DNA of 64,000 nucleotides, from the NCBI GenBank assembly GCA_950295325.1, contig OX485805.1, forward strand, positions 52,042,758 through 52,106,757. Direction: 5' to 3'. Source of the stretch: Polytrichum commune. Taxonomy: Eukaryota > Streptophyta > Polytrichopsida > Polytrichales > Polytrichaceae. Below are positions 1 through 12,487 of this stretch, piece by piece. The notes under the pieces were generated by a model. The model was not told the DNA's origin and did not search any database. It saw only the letters and a list, made by a program, of their open reading frames with translations. A program made the translations under genes and the position numbers. The stretch's first letter is position 1, and each line of letters begins with the position of its first letter.

Positions 1-1954
1 TATCACTCTTGAAGCTAGAATAGAAAAAAGATTGTCCTGAATGGTTGGAAATTATATGCTCCAGCTTTGCGTAACAACATTTCCCTGCAATTTTGTAACA
101 ACATTTGCTCAAGGATGGCAGGTGGTCTCTTAAATCAGACAAACTTAAGAACTGAGTAACCAGCAGCTCAGGATCTTCTCTCCATCTTTTTGGCCAAAAT
201 ACCTTTGCCCGATCATTTCACATGCTTTGGACTTTAATCGAATTGCTCCTGACAAATTTGCAAATCGAAGGCTACATGCAAACTATAAGTGAATTTTCAT
301 ATAAGTTTATGGATTGAAATATGGGGAAAAATATTGCAGCAATTCATATTGAAAGAAGAGCCTTTATGTCTGGACCTCCAGCATTAACTTGGGCCTTTGT
401 TTGCTAAAGGTATCTGGGTCTTATGTAGTCACTCTTCTGCTTTGGAGACCTATATATTTGAGTGGTATATGACAGAGTTTGTCGTAAAGAATGAAAATTA
501 AAAAGAAGAAGAGGAAAGGCATGTGGTCCAATGCGATTGGACTACATGCTCCGATTTTATTAACCATTCTCGGTTTAATTGTCAACAAAATTGGGAGGGC
601 ATGTATGACCACTTGAAGACAGAAATTTCACGACAATCTCTTCTAACTTCATCTCGACTTTGATTTTGAAACTTGAAATACCAATGCAGGTGATTTACAG
701 CTGCTAACCAAAATGAGATAATATCATGTTCCATCAAATGCTCCAAATTGTCTATGGAGTTGGAAGTGCCCACAATAGGGTCACATCTACCTATCAATAC
801 AGATTTGTGGGGAACCAGATGATTGTGACATAGATTGAGAAACACAGGCAAAATATTGTGGCTTTGGTATTTGAAGAAAAGGTGCGTGTGTGGATCTCCA
901 ATATGAATAAGTGGTCTTTTTTTGCTAATTGGACGGGCTATAATTTACGCAAAAGAGTGTGTAGTCTATGCGGGAAGTTGGTAATCTACAAATATACTAT
1001 AAATCTTATTGCTAAGTACAGTGTTGATAGCAATACCACTCTGCCTAGCTCAATGGACCCCTCTGTCAAGTTGTGAATCCCATCTGTTCTGATGTTCTGA
1101 TAGGGTGCTTGACGCTTAGTGAAACTATATAGTTTTCACAGGAGCCAGTATAAAGTAGAAGTGTCTAATTCCAACATAGCAATACTCTGGACACCTATGT
1201 TTGTGGTGAGTAGTTAGACGTGGATCTAAGAACAAAAGAGATTGGACTAGATCTTTAAATGCATTAATTATTCTAGATTTGATATTCAACATAATTGGGA
1301 GAACTTTTATGACCACTTAATGAGCATAAGAACTTCACTTTTATACTTTTATACTTGGAACCTGATAAGAGATTCATATGACCTCTGAGAATTATGAAAT
1401 TTGGTTATGGGCACACTTTGAATTTGCTAATCATCTCACACTAATTCCATGTTTTATATCTTACTAGAAGTGATCAGAGAGAGGATAGTATCCAAATTGG
1501 GCATGTCTACCTCATTACAACTAGAGAACCACTCATGGTCTCATATTTGCCCCCGGGGCGGGATGAGAAATTTTTGGAATGTTTTAGAACCTACCACGTT
1601 GGCCACTATGGCTGTCAAATTAAGTTACAATACATGACGAGTTGTATGTTGCTGAAATAGATTCAACATCAATCATGGTACATTAGTAGAGTTTTTATTC
1701 TGCTTGTCAACTCATCACCACACTATTTGTGGTGTTCTCTTTCAGGATATTCACAAAAGCAATAATGTCATGACCCTTTGTAGGAGTTGTCAAAAAGAAT
1801 CTAAAAACAACTCAGGAAGGAGAATTACATGGTTTTCAGTGTCCAGTGTCTTAGAGAAGTCAATGTTGGATCAGTGTTTTTGTCACATCCTATCTGATAG
1901 GGCCGAATTTGGCCGAATTTGGAGAACTTTCCATGGAATCATGTGCTCTTAAGC
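1..1954. other. Non-coding, repeat-derived DNA
   Basis: I see no credible gene here. The open frames are short, sit on both strands and match no family I recognise. The segment 1,309-1,437 resembles 22,319-22,432 (both carry 'ccacttaatgagcataag'-like sequence followed by an A/T-rich stretch ending in 'gctaatcatc' or 'gctaaccatc'). The segment around 411-480 resembles 30,290-30,370. These shared blocks suggest pieces of an unclassified dispersed repeat. Confidence 0.5.
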
Positions 1955-2340
1955 TAACTATGAGTTTTTAACAATTGCTTGCCCACCTACCCTACTCATG
2001 GTTAATTAGTCAATCAATGGCACTCTCCCAACACCTTGCCGAATAAAGGGCTAACACTTGGCACAAGTTGACAACCATGTCGAAGGCATCACGGGGTCTA
2101 TCTCATTGGGAAAATCATGCCAACCCAGCATTAAAAATCACATTTGATGATATCAAGGCGGCTTTTCTTGTTTAGAGTACTGGAACTCTTTCCATCTCTT
2201 GGGGAAGAAACTAGTTTACCTCCACCTCAAGGATTTTCTCAAATATGAATGTGAAGATCATTGTTGAACACTGCATCTTGAATCATAGACTTGCCATCGA
2301 AATTGGACAGGATTCAACTATCCCTATCTCTAGATTGTCA
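1955..2340 (+). mobile_element. LINE pol fragment, degenerate copy of the 44.9-45.3 kb element
   Basis: This block aligns by eye with 44,915-45,330 over roughly 380 bases. Shared landmarks in the same order are 'cttgcccacct', 'acttggcacaa', 'ggaactctttccatctct', 'gggaagaaacta', 'cctcaaggattttct' and 'agacttgccat'. The better copy encodes the segment between the reverse transcriptase and the terminal Cys/His domain of a non-LTR retrotransposon. No open frame survives here. It is a truncated dead copy in the same orientation. Confidence 0.75.
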
Positions 2341-2737
2341 TTGTTATTGTCTAGATTGTGACATTGTCTCATCCAGCTGGAAATTATAAATCACACCGAT
2401 TGTCATTTCAAATTTCATAATTGTAGGGGGAATATAAAAGCTACAAGAGTTCAAAGTGAAGATTGCATATCAATTATTCATTCAATGATCACATGGACCC
2501 TCCCAATTGTGTTCACTATTGAAATTAGAATAATGTCAATATTTTGAGGACTAGAATAGTGTTAATATCTTGAAAACTAGAATAATGTAAATATTTTGAG
2601 AACTAGAATACTGTCAATGATTTGAGCATGTAGTCCAATATCATCGTCATTGTATTATCATATTACACAAAAATGAGATTCTAGTTATCTAATGCTATTG
2701 ATATGTTGGCCTTTTGTGTGGATTGTTGATAACATAA

Positions 2738-3271
2738 CACTACACCATTTATGGTATTTAGAGTCACATGAGTAATAGTGTCAATTACCCTATTTGGAGA
2801 TGTATGCTAGGTTAGTACGCTAATGATCAACATCTTCATCATAAGTGTCACCTCATGACACTTGGCATTCAAGTGCGTTTACTAATATCTTGGCACAAGT
2901 ATGTTCAATAGTGTTATAAGGTGTAGGCCTATGTTACACAATAGTCAATAAGTTCACTAAAATGTGCACAAAAGATACTTGCCATTAGTATGCGCAACAA
3001 ATATCTTCCTCTTGCACACTAAATATAAACACATGACACTTGTCATTGGTATGCTTTAAAATATCTTCCATTTGCATATTATAACACAAGACTATCATGT
3101 AAAACATTCAAATGTGCTATTCTAAATGTCATAATATATTAAGTTACTTATGTTGACAAATTAAATCATATTGGCAATTAGTAGGAATGACACTTTGAGA
3201 CCTCTAGGCATCTAGTTGAGGTCCCTCATAAATAGTGTATGTGATACTAAATATCATAAACGGTGTACTAG
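2738..3271. mobile_element. TIR element (MITE family A), about 530 bp
   Basis: The left end (cactacaccatttatgg at 2,738, then a 'tatttagagtcac' block) is the reverse complement, with several mismatches, of the right end (gtgatactaaatatcat at 3,241, then 'aaacggtgtacta'). The terminal repeats extend about 30 bp. Related ends occur at 24,643-25,072 and 25,742-25,970. The interior has no coding capacity, so it is non-autonomous. I could not fix a target-site duplication, so the superfamily is open. Confidence 0.6.
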
Positions 3272-3599
3272 GATTGTGGGTACTACCACACACTTGCATT
3301 TGACACAATCATTACTAGGAATGCACGGCCAAGGTGACAACAATTCTGACTCCGTTTTTAATGAAAATGGCTAATTTGACTACAATCAATATAGTGATCA
3401 ACTCTGACACCTCCAATCAAAAGTTGTTGTTTAGGTCATGTTGCAATGACCATGGTTGTTTTCACACTTTAATGTGGTAGGTATATTATATTGCAAATAT
3501 TTTGACACCTTGTGCCACGGGACCCGTTTCCCCTTTTTGTTTTGATTTTAGTAAAGTGAACTTCAATGTAATTGTTGAATACTTTTACAATCTAGATGA

Positions 3600-3755
3600 T
3601 AAGTAGGCCAAATCTACCCATATGGCTTTTTAACTGCTTGGGGTGCTCACCTAGAGGAAATGGAAGGCAAGGGAATTGAATCCAAGACCTCATGGATCCT
3701 AATTTAAGCCCCTTAGCCATCAATTCCACTTACATCACATGTGCACACGATGAAT
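3600..3755 (-). mobile_element. tRNA-derived SINE-like element
   Basis: On the minus strand there is an A-box-like TGGCTAAGGGGC (plus 3,708-3,719), followed 24 bp later by a B-box-like GGATTCAATTCCC (plus 3,671-3,683). These are the internal RNA polymerase III promoter elements of tRNA genes. The flanks do not form a tRNA acceptor stem, so this is a SINE head rather than a tRNA gene. The body continues toward lower coordinates. The exact ends are not visible. Confidence 0.5.
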
Positions 3756-4133
3756 AGGCAATTTACTTTTTGGGTAACAAAGTTATTGCACCTAGTTACT
3801 GCACATCATTATTGTATAGTTATTGTACAAGTTGTTGCACAATGACTCCATAGAGTTACTGTATATTTTACAAATTTGTGTAGATTCTTTATAAACTTCC
3901 AGATCTATGTATTTGTCAAATGAACCTTGCGGCAAGACCCTGGTGTCCCATAATGCACTGGTTCTCGCATAAAAGCCGAGTCGATGTCAAAAATGGTCAG
4001 GTGAAAATAATCAAAGTGGTGTTGAGCTTATCTTGACGTCATGTACACAATATGATGTTCAAAATTGGTTCTTATTTTCAATCACTAACAACCACATATC
4101 CGATCATTAGGGAGGCTGCTAAGCAACCAACAC

Positions 4134-6370
4134 CTACGAACGCTTGCTCAAGAATGCTAGGATTAACTTTTGACCAAAACTTTTGACATCAACAATCATC
4201 ATGTTCTTCTTGGGGCGGACCCCTTTAGTCTTGGGTGGACCAACAACTAGATCATCAGTCACCATCATGGCAATCGCCTCGACATGTCTTCTCTTCAAGC
4301 GAGTTGGGGCTAGCGGTACCAAATCGCTATGCTCCGTGAACCCAATCGGAACTGCAGGGTAATAGGCAAGATACTCGGGCGGGATCGAGAAATATTTCTT
4401 CACCAACAAGGCCAACTTCTTGGATGACAAAACAAAGACATCTATTGTAGGTAAACGGATCCTAAGGGACTTGTTAACCACTTCATCTATAGTGTCAACC
4501 CTGGATCCAAATATATCTCGTAGAATCCATGTTCGGATGATTTCGAAATTCTCCTTCTTGATCAACTGGATGTGGGCGACATCGGTACGTGTCCAGTGTC
4601 GAACTGAGATGCCTCATGCTGAGATGACCTTCATCAAATTCAAAAAATCAATTGAATGTGTAGCGGCTGGGATTTTTTTTGAAGTATTTGGGTAGAATGG
4701 TGTCCCAACCAATATAGAAAGGTCGATGAGAGTCACAATGATCGATGGACTTGATTTCAATGACAATATTGACGATATCCATTTGTGTGTAGAAGTTTTT
4801 GCTCCTCGTTACGTTGCGGCACCAGGCAACAACCCGGTCAGCTTGGTTGTGCGAGTGCCCCGGAATCAGGTAAATCAAGACGACCTTGCGATAAAGTATC
4901 ACCAACATCATTACAAAGAACATCGTGATCAGCTGTGATTTATTCTGCCCAACACAGAGCAACGTCTTCGACATTCGTTCTGCCGTCTTGCGGGCTAAGA
5001 GTTTCATGTGGTGCATAAGGCTACAGAGCGCATCAGCATCCTTTCCTTCGGATCGTTTATCATAAAAAATGACTTCGTTGATGCCACTCGTAATGTCAGC
5101 CACAACGAAATTTTGAACCATCAGATTTGAATTGAAATAATCTGTAGACGAATGGGAGTGACCATAATGAGGCATCGCAAAGCTGCCACCAAAGTCCTCA
5201 ATCTGGATTTGGATTTCGGGCAGTACCATTGAGTCCTTCTCTTCATCGTTCATTTCAATGTGGTTGTCGTCAAAGTGGTCAAGGATGATGGTGGCAGGAA
5301 TATTTTTAGCAGGAGCATGTTGTTTGACATATCCCTTCACAAGAATTACACAGTTCTGCGTTGGGTGATGGCAGCATCAAGATGAGTTGATTTCTGCAGA
5401 AGTAGCCGTTCGCTCTCATCTTCTGGCAAATCATCGCGCTGGAGCTGGATCTCAATCCGAACACAACAATCGCAAACATCTTTGGCTGAACGTGACAAGT
5501 GCAATCTTGGAAAGTATATGTGGATGTACTAGATCCAACGTGAATAAGACACGATCCTTGCTTTGACGGCTTGTATTTTTTTAAATATTGATTGTAGAGC
5601 ACTGTCTATGTGATCTGCAGTTCCAATAGATATTCTTTTGGCCGACGATGAGAGCATGGAAAGCCATCCTCGACTTCCCAAGTATCTGCGTCAACCTTGA
5701 TCGCTTGCACATCGGCATTGGCAAGAGCATGATGAGGGACATTTGGAGCGTGTCGCCTATGAAGTGTTTCGAATTCATGTTTGAGAACCTTTTGCAAACG
5801 TTGGCTTTTTGAGCTTCCAACGGGAATGATCGCACAGATCTCCCGTCCCGTTAGCCCAGACTGGAGCAAGCCAATCACAATCCCTTCTGACTATTGTCAT
5901 TCTCGCCCGGATTGGACAATATCCATGGCAACCCAATCATCTCAAATTTTGTCAATTTGTTCTTGACCAAGTTTCTTGATAGATCGTTGCCATGTTGTGT
6001 CGTCGCGGATACGGAGTTCACAAACTTTACGTTGTTAAACAATTTGCACCGATCCACCGACACCGCCGGTATGGCAAACACAATTGACGCTCACAAGTTT
6101 GGAGAGTTTCAATGTAGTTGAGGTTTGTTCAACTGAAGCAGGCGACAAAAATTCTGATGATCCCACAGCAGGCATAAACCCTAAACCCACAACCGATCCC
6201 CGATGTAATGATGATACCACTGGCAAATCAAAAGCAACCCTAATGAATGCAAAGATTCGTTGTTCCCACCGCATCGCTATAAAGTTTGAATCAAAGATCA
6301 CCTGAAACTTCTCGATCTCGTCTAGGGCAATTTGAAATTCGGACATCGAGCATTTGTTCCAGTCAACCAA
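4134..6370 (-). pseudogene. DUF7869-like mobile-element protein, broken
   Basis: Minus-strand fragments line up as one degenerate protein. The 5,606-5,878 frame has a helix-turn-helix-like start (LLQSGLTGREICAI) and then FPCSHRRP. It continues in the same frame past one stop through 5,306-5,602. A frameshift leads into 4,648-5,340 (230 codons), which carries CVGQNK and GHSHNQADR, then an FYIGWDTILPKYFKK stretch. A further shift leads to 4,134-4,565, with IPPEYLAYYP near its start. The GQNK and GHxxNxxDR pair is what I recognise from DUF7869-type proteins, which are repetitive in several eukaryotes and look transposon-associated. The first of the two family motifs normally reads D-N-C-x-G-Q-N-K; here the Asp and Asn are gone. 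Fragments at 5,875-6,370 may be the N-terminus, but this is weak. It is not functional as it stands. Confidence 0.5.
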
Positions 6371-6519
6371 TGAGGGCGTGCAATCTCTTGTTTAGCTCTT
6401 GACTACACTCTTCCTCGGTCTCCTTCCACGTCATTGCAAATGATGCGGGTGCCAAAATCTTCCCCTCTCTCTATAGGAGATACCACCTAAATCCTGAAAT
6501 AAATAACTGATGCATTTTT

Positions 6520-6955
6520 GGGTTTCACTTTATGTGGGACATCGGTGTGCCACCATAAGGTTCATTTGTTGGTAAAATGGGAGATATATATTAAATAGAT
6601 ATAACATTGCATAATTGCAAATAGTAAATGACACAAGATATCATATGTAGTGTAGCTACTCCCATCTTCTCAAATCCAAGCCAACCTACTAACCTCCTTC
6701 TCCTAGTTGCCAAGGATAGAGTATTAGACCAACATTGGTTCTCTTTGGATCTTCAATTCGGTGACTGTCACTTGTAGATCAAAGATTCTCTAGTGGACAA
6801 ATGGAAGTCTAGCGGCCTGTGTCCATGACCCGCTACATTCTAACAAATCGTCAAAATGTGGTTGGATGACAGCTTTTTCTTCACTACATGTGAACACCTC
6901 CGGCCCACTATTATCTAGAATCTAGTGGGTGGGCAGCCTCCATGGAAACTCACCT
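6520..6955. mobile_element. Harbinger-like MITE, copy 1 (degenerate left end)
   Basis: From 6,650 to 6,955 this copy matches the better-preserved element at 8,275-8,595 (shared 'agctactcccatctt', 'accaacattg', 'cccactatt' and 'tctagaatctag' in order). It ends in CATGGAAACTCACC. The left end is weak (gggtttcactttatgtggg at 6,519-6,537). A fragment resembling MITE family A (6,590-6,650) appears to lie inside it, suggesting a nested insertion. Confidence 0.6.
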
Positions 6956-8170
6956 TTAGTTGGTTAGACAATTTGTCAAGTTACGATAGAACACTTGAGA
7001 GGTTGATTTGAAGCACCTAGTTGCTCAATCCAAAGGAAATTAATCAACGCACAAATCAAATGACACACAGTAAGCACTGAGAACTCATTGGATGAGAATT
7101 ATCCGTTGGATTTCAAAGTGTGCCTTTCCTCTTTTATTTCGTTTATGATGTATAATTTTAATACTCAGCACCTTGACTTAACAAGGCTATGGTGTTGGCA
7201 AAGATTGCATCCAAAGTCATGCCCTAAAAGAAGAGTACGTGCACACACGTGTATTCAAACACAGGAGCTTGTGGCACCAAATTTTAGGCCGTATATGTGC
7301 ACATTAACTCGTCCACCATCCATGGCAATATTTGTTCACTTGTTTAGAAGAAGTGTCCACCGAAAAGTTGTTATCGTGACATAAAATACCGTATGGCACT
7401 AGTTCCAAGTGGTGCTCCTCGAAAGGATGGAAACTTAAAGCTCCTGGGCGGAAACATCCACGAATTCACATATATAGCCAAGGCCACTCAAACTGCATCC
7501 ACCACAATGCTTTTGCCACATTGGCCATCAGCAGGTCCCCACTTTCCCAGTTTTGTGGAGAAAAGGAGATGCAGAGAGATATTATTTGACTGGGTCCAAA
7601 GGCATGCTGTATTTGCGGCCAGGTGATATTATTACTCAAAAACTTACCACTGGGAGCGATGAACGGAGAGAACCGACAGCACACTTACAGATGACCCTGT
7701 TGATTTTGAGAAATAGCTGGTTGAAGTTGAAGACCTCAGGAGATTACCGGCCATTTTAGTGAAATCTATGGAATGTATCTCAAATTAATAAGGAAAAACT
7801 GGAGGATCATAACATGTAACCGGTTGGACTCGGAAATTATCCATTACTCGGTGATGTGAGTCTTCAGAAAATAATAGTTGGATGACGGGAGTTCAGTTTG
7901 AACATGAGTTTCCAAGTGCAGCTTTTCGAGCACCCCACTGTTACATTGTGAGGGCCCACGGAATAAGAGTTGCACACTAAGTAGTGTTATGAACACTAGG
8001 ATATTGACCGATCATGTCTAAAAATCTTTCAAGACACTTACTGCATAACATTAAGAAGCAATGTGCACTAGCTGAGGCATCCCATGGTTATATTCTCAAG
8101 GCCCACATGAACGAATACACGTTGCATAATAATGTTCAGTAGGAGGCTAGAGCTAAGAATGTGCTACTTA
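6956..8170. other. No gene recognised
   Basis: The interval holds short open frames on both strands, including 98 codons at 7,088-7,384 and 77 codons at 7,393-7,626. None has a domain or motif I can place, and they overlap frames on the other strand. I treat it as non-coding. Confidence 0.5.
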
Positions 8171-8595
8171 GGGTGAGTTTCCGTGTAGACTGCTTGCCCA
8201 CCAAATTCTAGTGTATATAAGGACAAACCCACCCAAACGTAGAGGAAATCAGATGGGGTAGTGTTCATATGTGCCAACTAGCTACTCCCATCTTTCCAAG
8301 CCCATGCCCACTTACTAACCTCCTCTTTCTCAGTTATCAAGGATGGAGTTCTAGACCAACATTGATTCTCTTGAGTCTTTAGCGGGTCATAAACCCTTAG
8401 TGACTGACTCTTATAAGTTGAAGATTCTTGAGTGGACGCATGAAATTCTAACGGCCCTTGTCCACGGCCCTTCACATTCTAACAAACCGCCATAATGTGG
8501 TTGATTGACAACTTGTGCTTAAGTACATGCGAACACATCCGACCCACTATTAATCTAGAATCTAGCATGTGAGCAACCTACATGGAAACTTGCCC
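8171..8595. mobile_element. Harbinger-like MITE, copy 2, with TTA target duplication
   Basis: The element starts GGGTGAGTTTCCGTGTAGAC and ends CCTACATGGAAACTTGCCC, which are imperfect inverted repeats. The repeats extend inward through 'tgcccaccaaattctag' on the left and 'ctagaatctagcatgtgagca' or its variants on the right. It is flanked on both sides by TTA (8,168-8,170 and 8,596-8,598). A 3-bp TWA duplication with GGG-starting TIRs is the signature of PIF/Harbinger (Tourist-like) MITEs. It is about 425 bp long with no coding capacity, so it would have depended on a transposase such as those whose remnants lie at 20.6-21.7 and 42 kb. Confidence 0.8.
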
Positions 8596-8598
8596 TTA

Positions 8599-9197
8599 AT
8601 AAAACCACCCAATTGAGCCAGAAACTAGAAGTGGGAAGTGAAGTACATTCATCCAAGAACATACGATCATTTTTTCCCTTTCAAGGAGAATCTCGATACT
8701 CCAGTTCATCTCTATCCCCTATACCTTGGTTCATGAGCACACAGTCTGAAGCATGGTCTATTGGTTCGAGGTCTCCTAGAGCATGCCATTAATAGATCGA
8801 GTTCAAGAGACCTCCTAATCCGCTCAACATAGAGCACCTTGAGGTCTGAGATGACTCTAAATTACCGGACGATAGTGGTGAGGCACCCAAAATCAAATGG
8901 AGTGGTTGGCAGTTCAATAGGTGGCCATGAAATCTTCTCTCTACTTGACGGAAAAACTAGTTAGGTGGTCAGGCGCCTCTTGTGTTCCAAAACAAAAACA
9001 ACAACATAGAACACCTTGTTTATTGGCAAGTAAAAGTTCATGACACTTGTCTGGGTAAGGTTGAAAATGCACAGAAACATTGTATGATCTTATGTGTTAA
9101 ATTTTTAGCTATATAGATTCTAAAATCAAGGTAGTGATTCTGATTTGCTTTAGTGGGATCCAATTGAAACAAATTAAGAACAATCTTGGGAAAACAT

Positions 9198-9235
<38 letters not shown>

Positions 9236-12018
9236 TGGCCAATTGTCTAAAAGCCGGACGGTAAAACACCCCCATCAAGCTCTGGCCACCTAAGAATTTG
9301 GCGTCCCTAGCCCATGCGTCAATGCCCAAACCAAAATTTACTAGTCATGCCCGCATTGAGGCCCATAGCTTTGAGAAAGCTAGAGATTTTGTTGGACGGA
9401 GAGTGATTCTCCACTCCATTGTCTAATTGTTTTGTGTATGATTGAGAATTTTACTTTAAAGTGAATCTTGTTGAAATTATGAAACAATTTCTATGTGCAA
9501 GTCGATGGTTTGTTATTTATGATGAGTTGGTATCATTTCTATTTGGAGAGATTGAGTCAATGGTTTTGTTTATATTGTGGGAGACTTACAAATAACATTG
9601 TGTATGTTGGGAGAAATACAAAGTCAATGGTTTGCGGCACAAAGGGATACAATAGAGCATTGTGTGAAGTCAATTATTGATAGTTAGGACTCGATCTGTT
9701 GGGAAAAGGCCACAAAGTGTACCTCCCGCGTAAGTGGATTCATGTTCTACTAGAGGAATTCTTTTCCTGAGTTGATCGACCTTTGATGTCACCATAGTCT
9801 TATCTATGAAAGGCAATTGTATGATTATTTGATAGAGTGCAAATCATATGGAAGAACAGATGGAGGGGAAATTAAGATGGATTCCATCTCATAATGAGAG
9901 CCTATGATAATTTCTAAGATCTAGGGAGAATTGATTGAGAACAATTATCTGACATTCTTGTCAACTTAGGTTGAAAGAAACTTGAAGGATTTGAACATCA
10001 AGTCATAGGTGCTAATCTGAAAAGAATCGAGTGGAGAATATGAGGAAAATTACTTAGTAAAGATTATGGTCTTGTAGAATCCGAGTGATGTTGTATGTGT
10101 GTACAACCAATAAAACCAAGTGGAGATGAATGCCTTGGAGGGCAACATGCAATAGTCTTGTGCCAATTGGGTACCCTAATTGTTTTTTGTGATTATTGAT
10201 ATGACAAAGAACTTGAATAGACAAAAATCCGAGACGATTGGTTGTGAAGAGGCCGACAAGACGAAAGGATTTCATTTATAAATCTCCAATAGTATTGTGC
10301 TCTCCTTGGATGTACTTAACTGATATCACTTTAATATGCTAGAGTGGTAACCTTGAATTAGCCAAGATATAATAAACAAATACACTAGCCAATAATATTG
10401 GGACATAATAAATGGAATGAACATCCAAAAAGACTATGGAGCAAGAGAGAAAAAACATAAATTGAATTCCAAATTGAAAGATAATAAATTAATGAATCAT
10501 GTCATGATCTACTAACCTGCATATTTGGTTTTTCTTATTATCATAACTCATGGACATCACATGCATTTTGGCCAAAGACCAAGTGAAAAACCATTGTCTT
10601 ACAATGTAATTAAAATAATAATAAATTGGAAGTCCTGGAAGGATGACTGCATTGCCTTTTCAAGTTATATTATAAGGGATTAATTAACACGAAACCATTG
10701 ACTACACCAAAGTGCTTTTCACTTTGGTAAAAAGACTAAATTGAGATATTTTATGCAAGACTATTGCCAATGGTTGTGCTCACACTTGTACACTGCACTT
10801 GGTCCAAATAAAATGAACTCGCTGCCATACTATAGCCCCGGTAATTAGTCTAAGGATGAGTGATTGCCACAAAATGCATATATTGTGATTGAATGATATA
10901 GAAATCATTATGTTAACTTGAATTGAGACTCTAAAATCCAAAATAACATGAAATAACACTATAATTATCCTAATAAAACTTATCTATGACATCTAGATGT
11001 TATAAAAATTACTTTTAAGTCTTCCTTAATTGTTTCTCTAATTTGCCGTATCCAAAATCCTAACTAAAAGGATTGTCCTTTTATGAAGAAGTATGGTGAA
11101 ATTATATTTCTAATTGCTAGGTATTGGTTTCTGGTGGTAGCATTGTAGGAAAAATATGTACATCATGTTGTGGAAGTTACCTAGTAAGGCTTTTAGGATA
11201 TTGTTGGAGATACTATCTGATCCAAAGGATTTGCCTTTAGATAGATTATGGAGGCACATGTCATATATATTTCTAATGAATGATGCAGCTAGTGGAGGAA
11301 ATGTGGAGGATTTTTTTTTTTTTTTTTTTTTTTCCTTTATTATGAAATTCGTCTTTCGTTTGCCATGGGTCTTGGTGGATGGCACACATGCATCTTGACG
11401 GGTGGTCTATTGGGTTTGAGCATGGGGAGGGAGGTGTCTTTGGTATTATTCTGTTTGTGTGGAGTAGATGACATTTTTAATGGCGTCCGGATGTGTGCCT
11501 AGGTTTCCTTATTTATCTACTAGACAATCGAGTGTTGTGAAGTTTTCATGTTTGAATTTTCTTTTGTGACTTTTTATTTATTTTTGATTTAGTAGAGCTT
11601 GATATTTTTATTGTTCTTTTGCAATTTTGGGAGGTTTTTTTATTGGTTATTTTTCGGGCTTCTACCTTGGCACATTTCGCTATGTTAGCTATGTTGTCCA
11701 ACTAAATGTCTATTTATAGTGGGTTGTAAGTGGTGGGTGGCGGGGTTATATTGTGGGACTTATTTATTTCTTGAATTTATGGTTTAAGGTGCCAATTAAG
11801 GAGAATTGAGAATGCAGTGGCTTTGATGGCCTTTTTTTTGAAATGGTAGGCGTTGAGTTGTTTTTTTCCATTGATTTTATACTCTAGCCCCAAGGGTGGA
11901 AGTAGGGGGAGGTAGGGGAAAGATAGTGGGCATGGAACTAAGGTGGCAACATGGCATGGGCAATAGGCGTCAAGATTGGGACTATCCCACCCCAATATGT
12001 ATCGTAGCTTAGGGTTAG
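8599..12018. other. No gene recognised; (GT)n microsatellite and poly-T
   Basis: A (TG)n run occupies about 9,200-9,231 and a 23-base T run 11,311-11,333. Open frames (for example 10,054-10,275 minus and 11,156-11,398 plus) are short and lack recognisable domains. One of them is partly created by the T run. The rest is AT-rich sequence without features I can support. Confidence 0.6.
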
Positions 12019-12272
12019 TGTACCGATACTCTAATTCTCTATTGGATATTTCTTTGGCATGAACCTCACAACCACGAGATAATATGAAGAATCATTACTC
12101 TCATGCAAGAGCCCTTTATATATACCTCCCCACCATGCCCGGTTGTTTTAAGTTTAACTAAAGTAAATAACAAGTTGAATTATAATGAACTCTATGTTGT
12201 TACTTTAAACTCATTCTAGACTACCGTTATTTTAGTTTTAGTCAACATGTACCAATAGTGGTCCATGTTACA
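12019..12272 (-). repeat. 3' LTR of the chromovirus
   Basis: This copy is directly repeated at 16,978-17,232. On the minus strand it begins TGTAACATGGACC. The match runs through 'ctctaattctctattgg', 'actctcatgcaagag', 'ccccaccatgcccggttgt' and 'actcattctagactaccg' in plus-strand order. Its inner edge abuts the polypurine tract, which identifies it as the 3' LTR. Confidence 0.92.
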
Positions 12273-12285
12273 TTCCTCCCCATTT
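12273..12285 (-). other. Polypurine tract
   Basis: On the minus strand the 13 bases read AAATGGGGAGGAA and sit directly against the TGTAAC start of the 3' LTR. This is where plus-strand DNA synthesis is primed in LTR retroelements. Position and composition are both as expected. Confidence 0.85.
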
Positions 12286-12487
12286 AACTTTGAGCGTCTC
12301 TGCTCAAATGGTACACTATCTTAAATTTTCAAGTCATCAGCTAGTTTTCATTTACGATTACTTCTTCTATTGATCTTATTGGACACACTAACACTCTTAA
12401 CATCTTTATTTTGTGTTAGCTGTCCTTGTGAACGTGCCACGGTGTCCCAATATTCTTTAAGCACTTCTGAACTCAATTTTTTTTTTT

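Noticed and set aside
3671-3719. tRNA gene
   Set aside because: A and B boxes are present but no cloverleaf with acceptor stem and anticodon arm can be formed; SINE head preferred.
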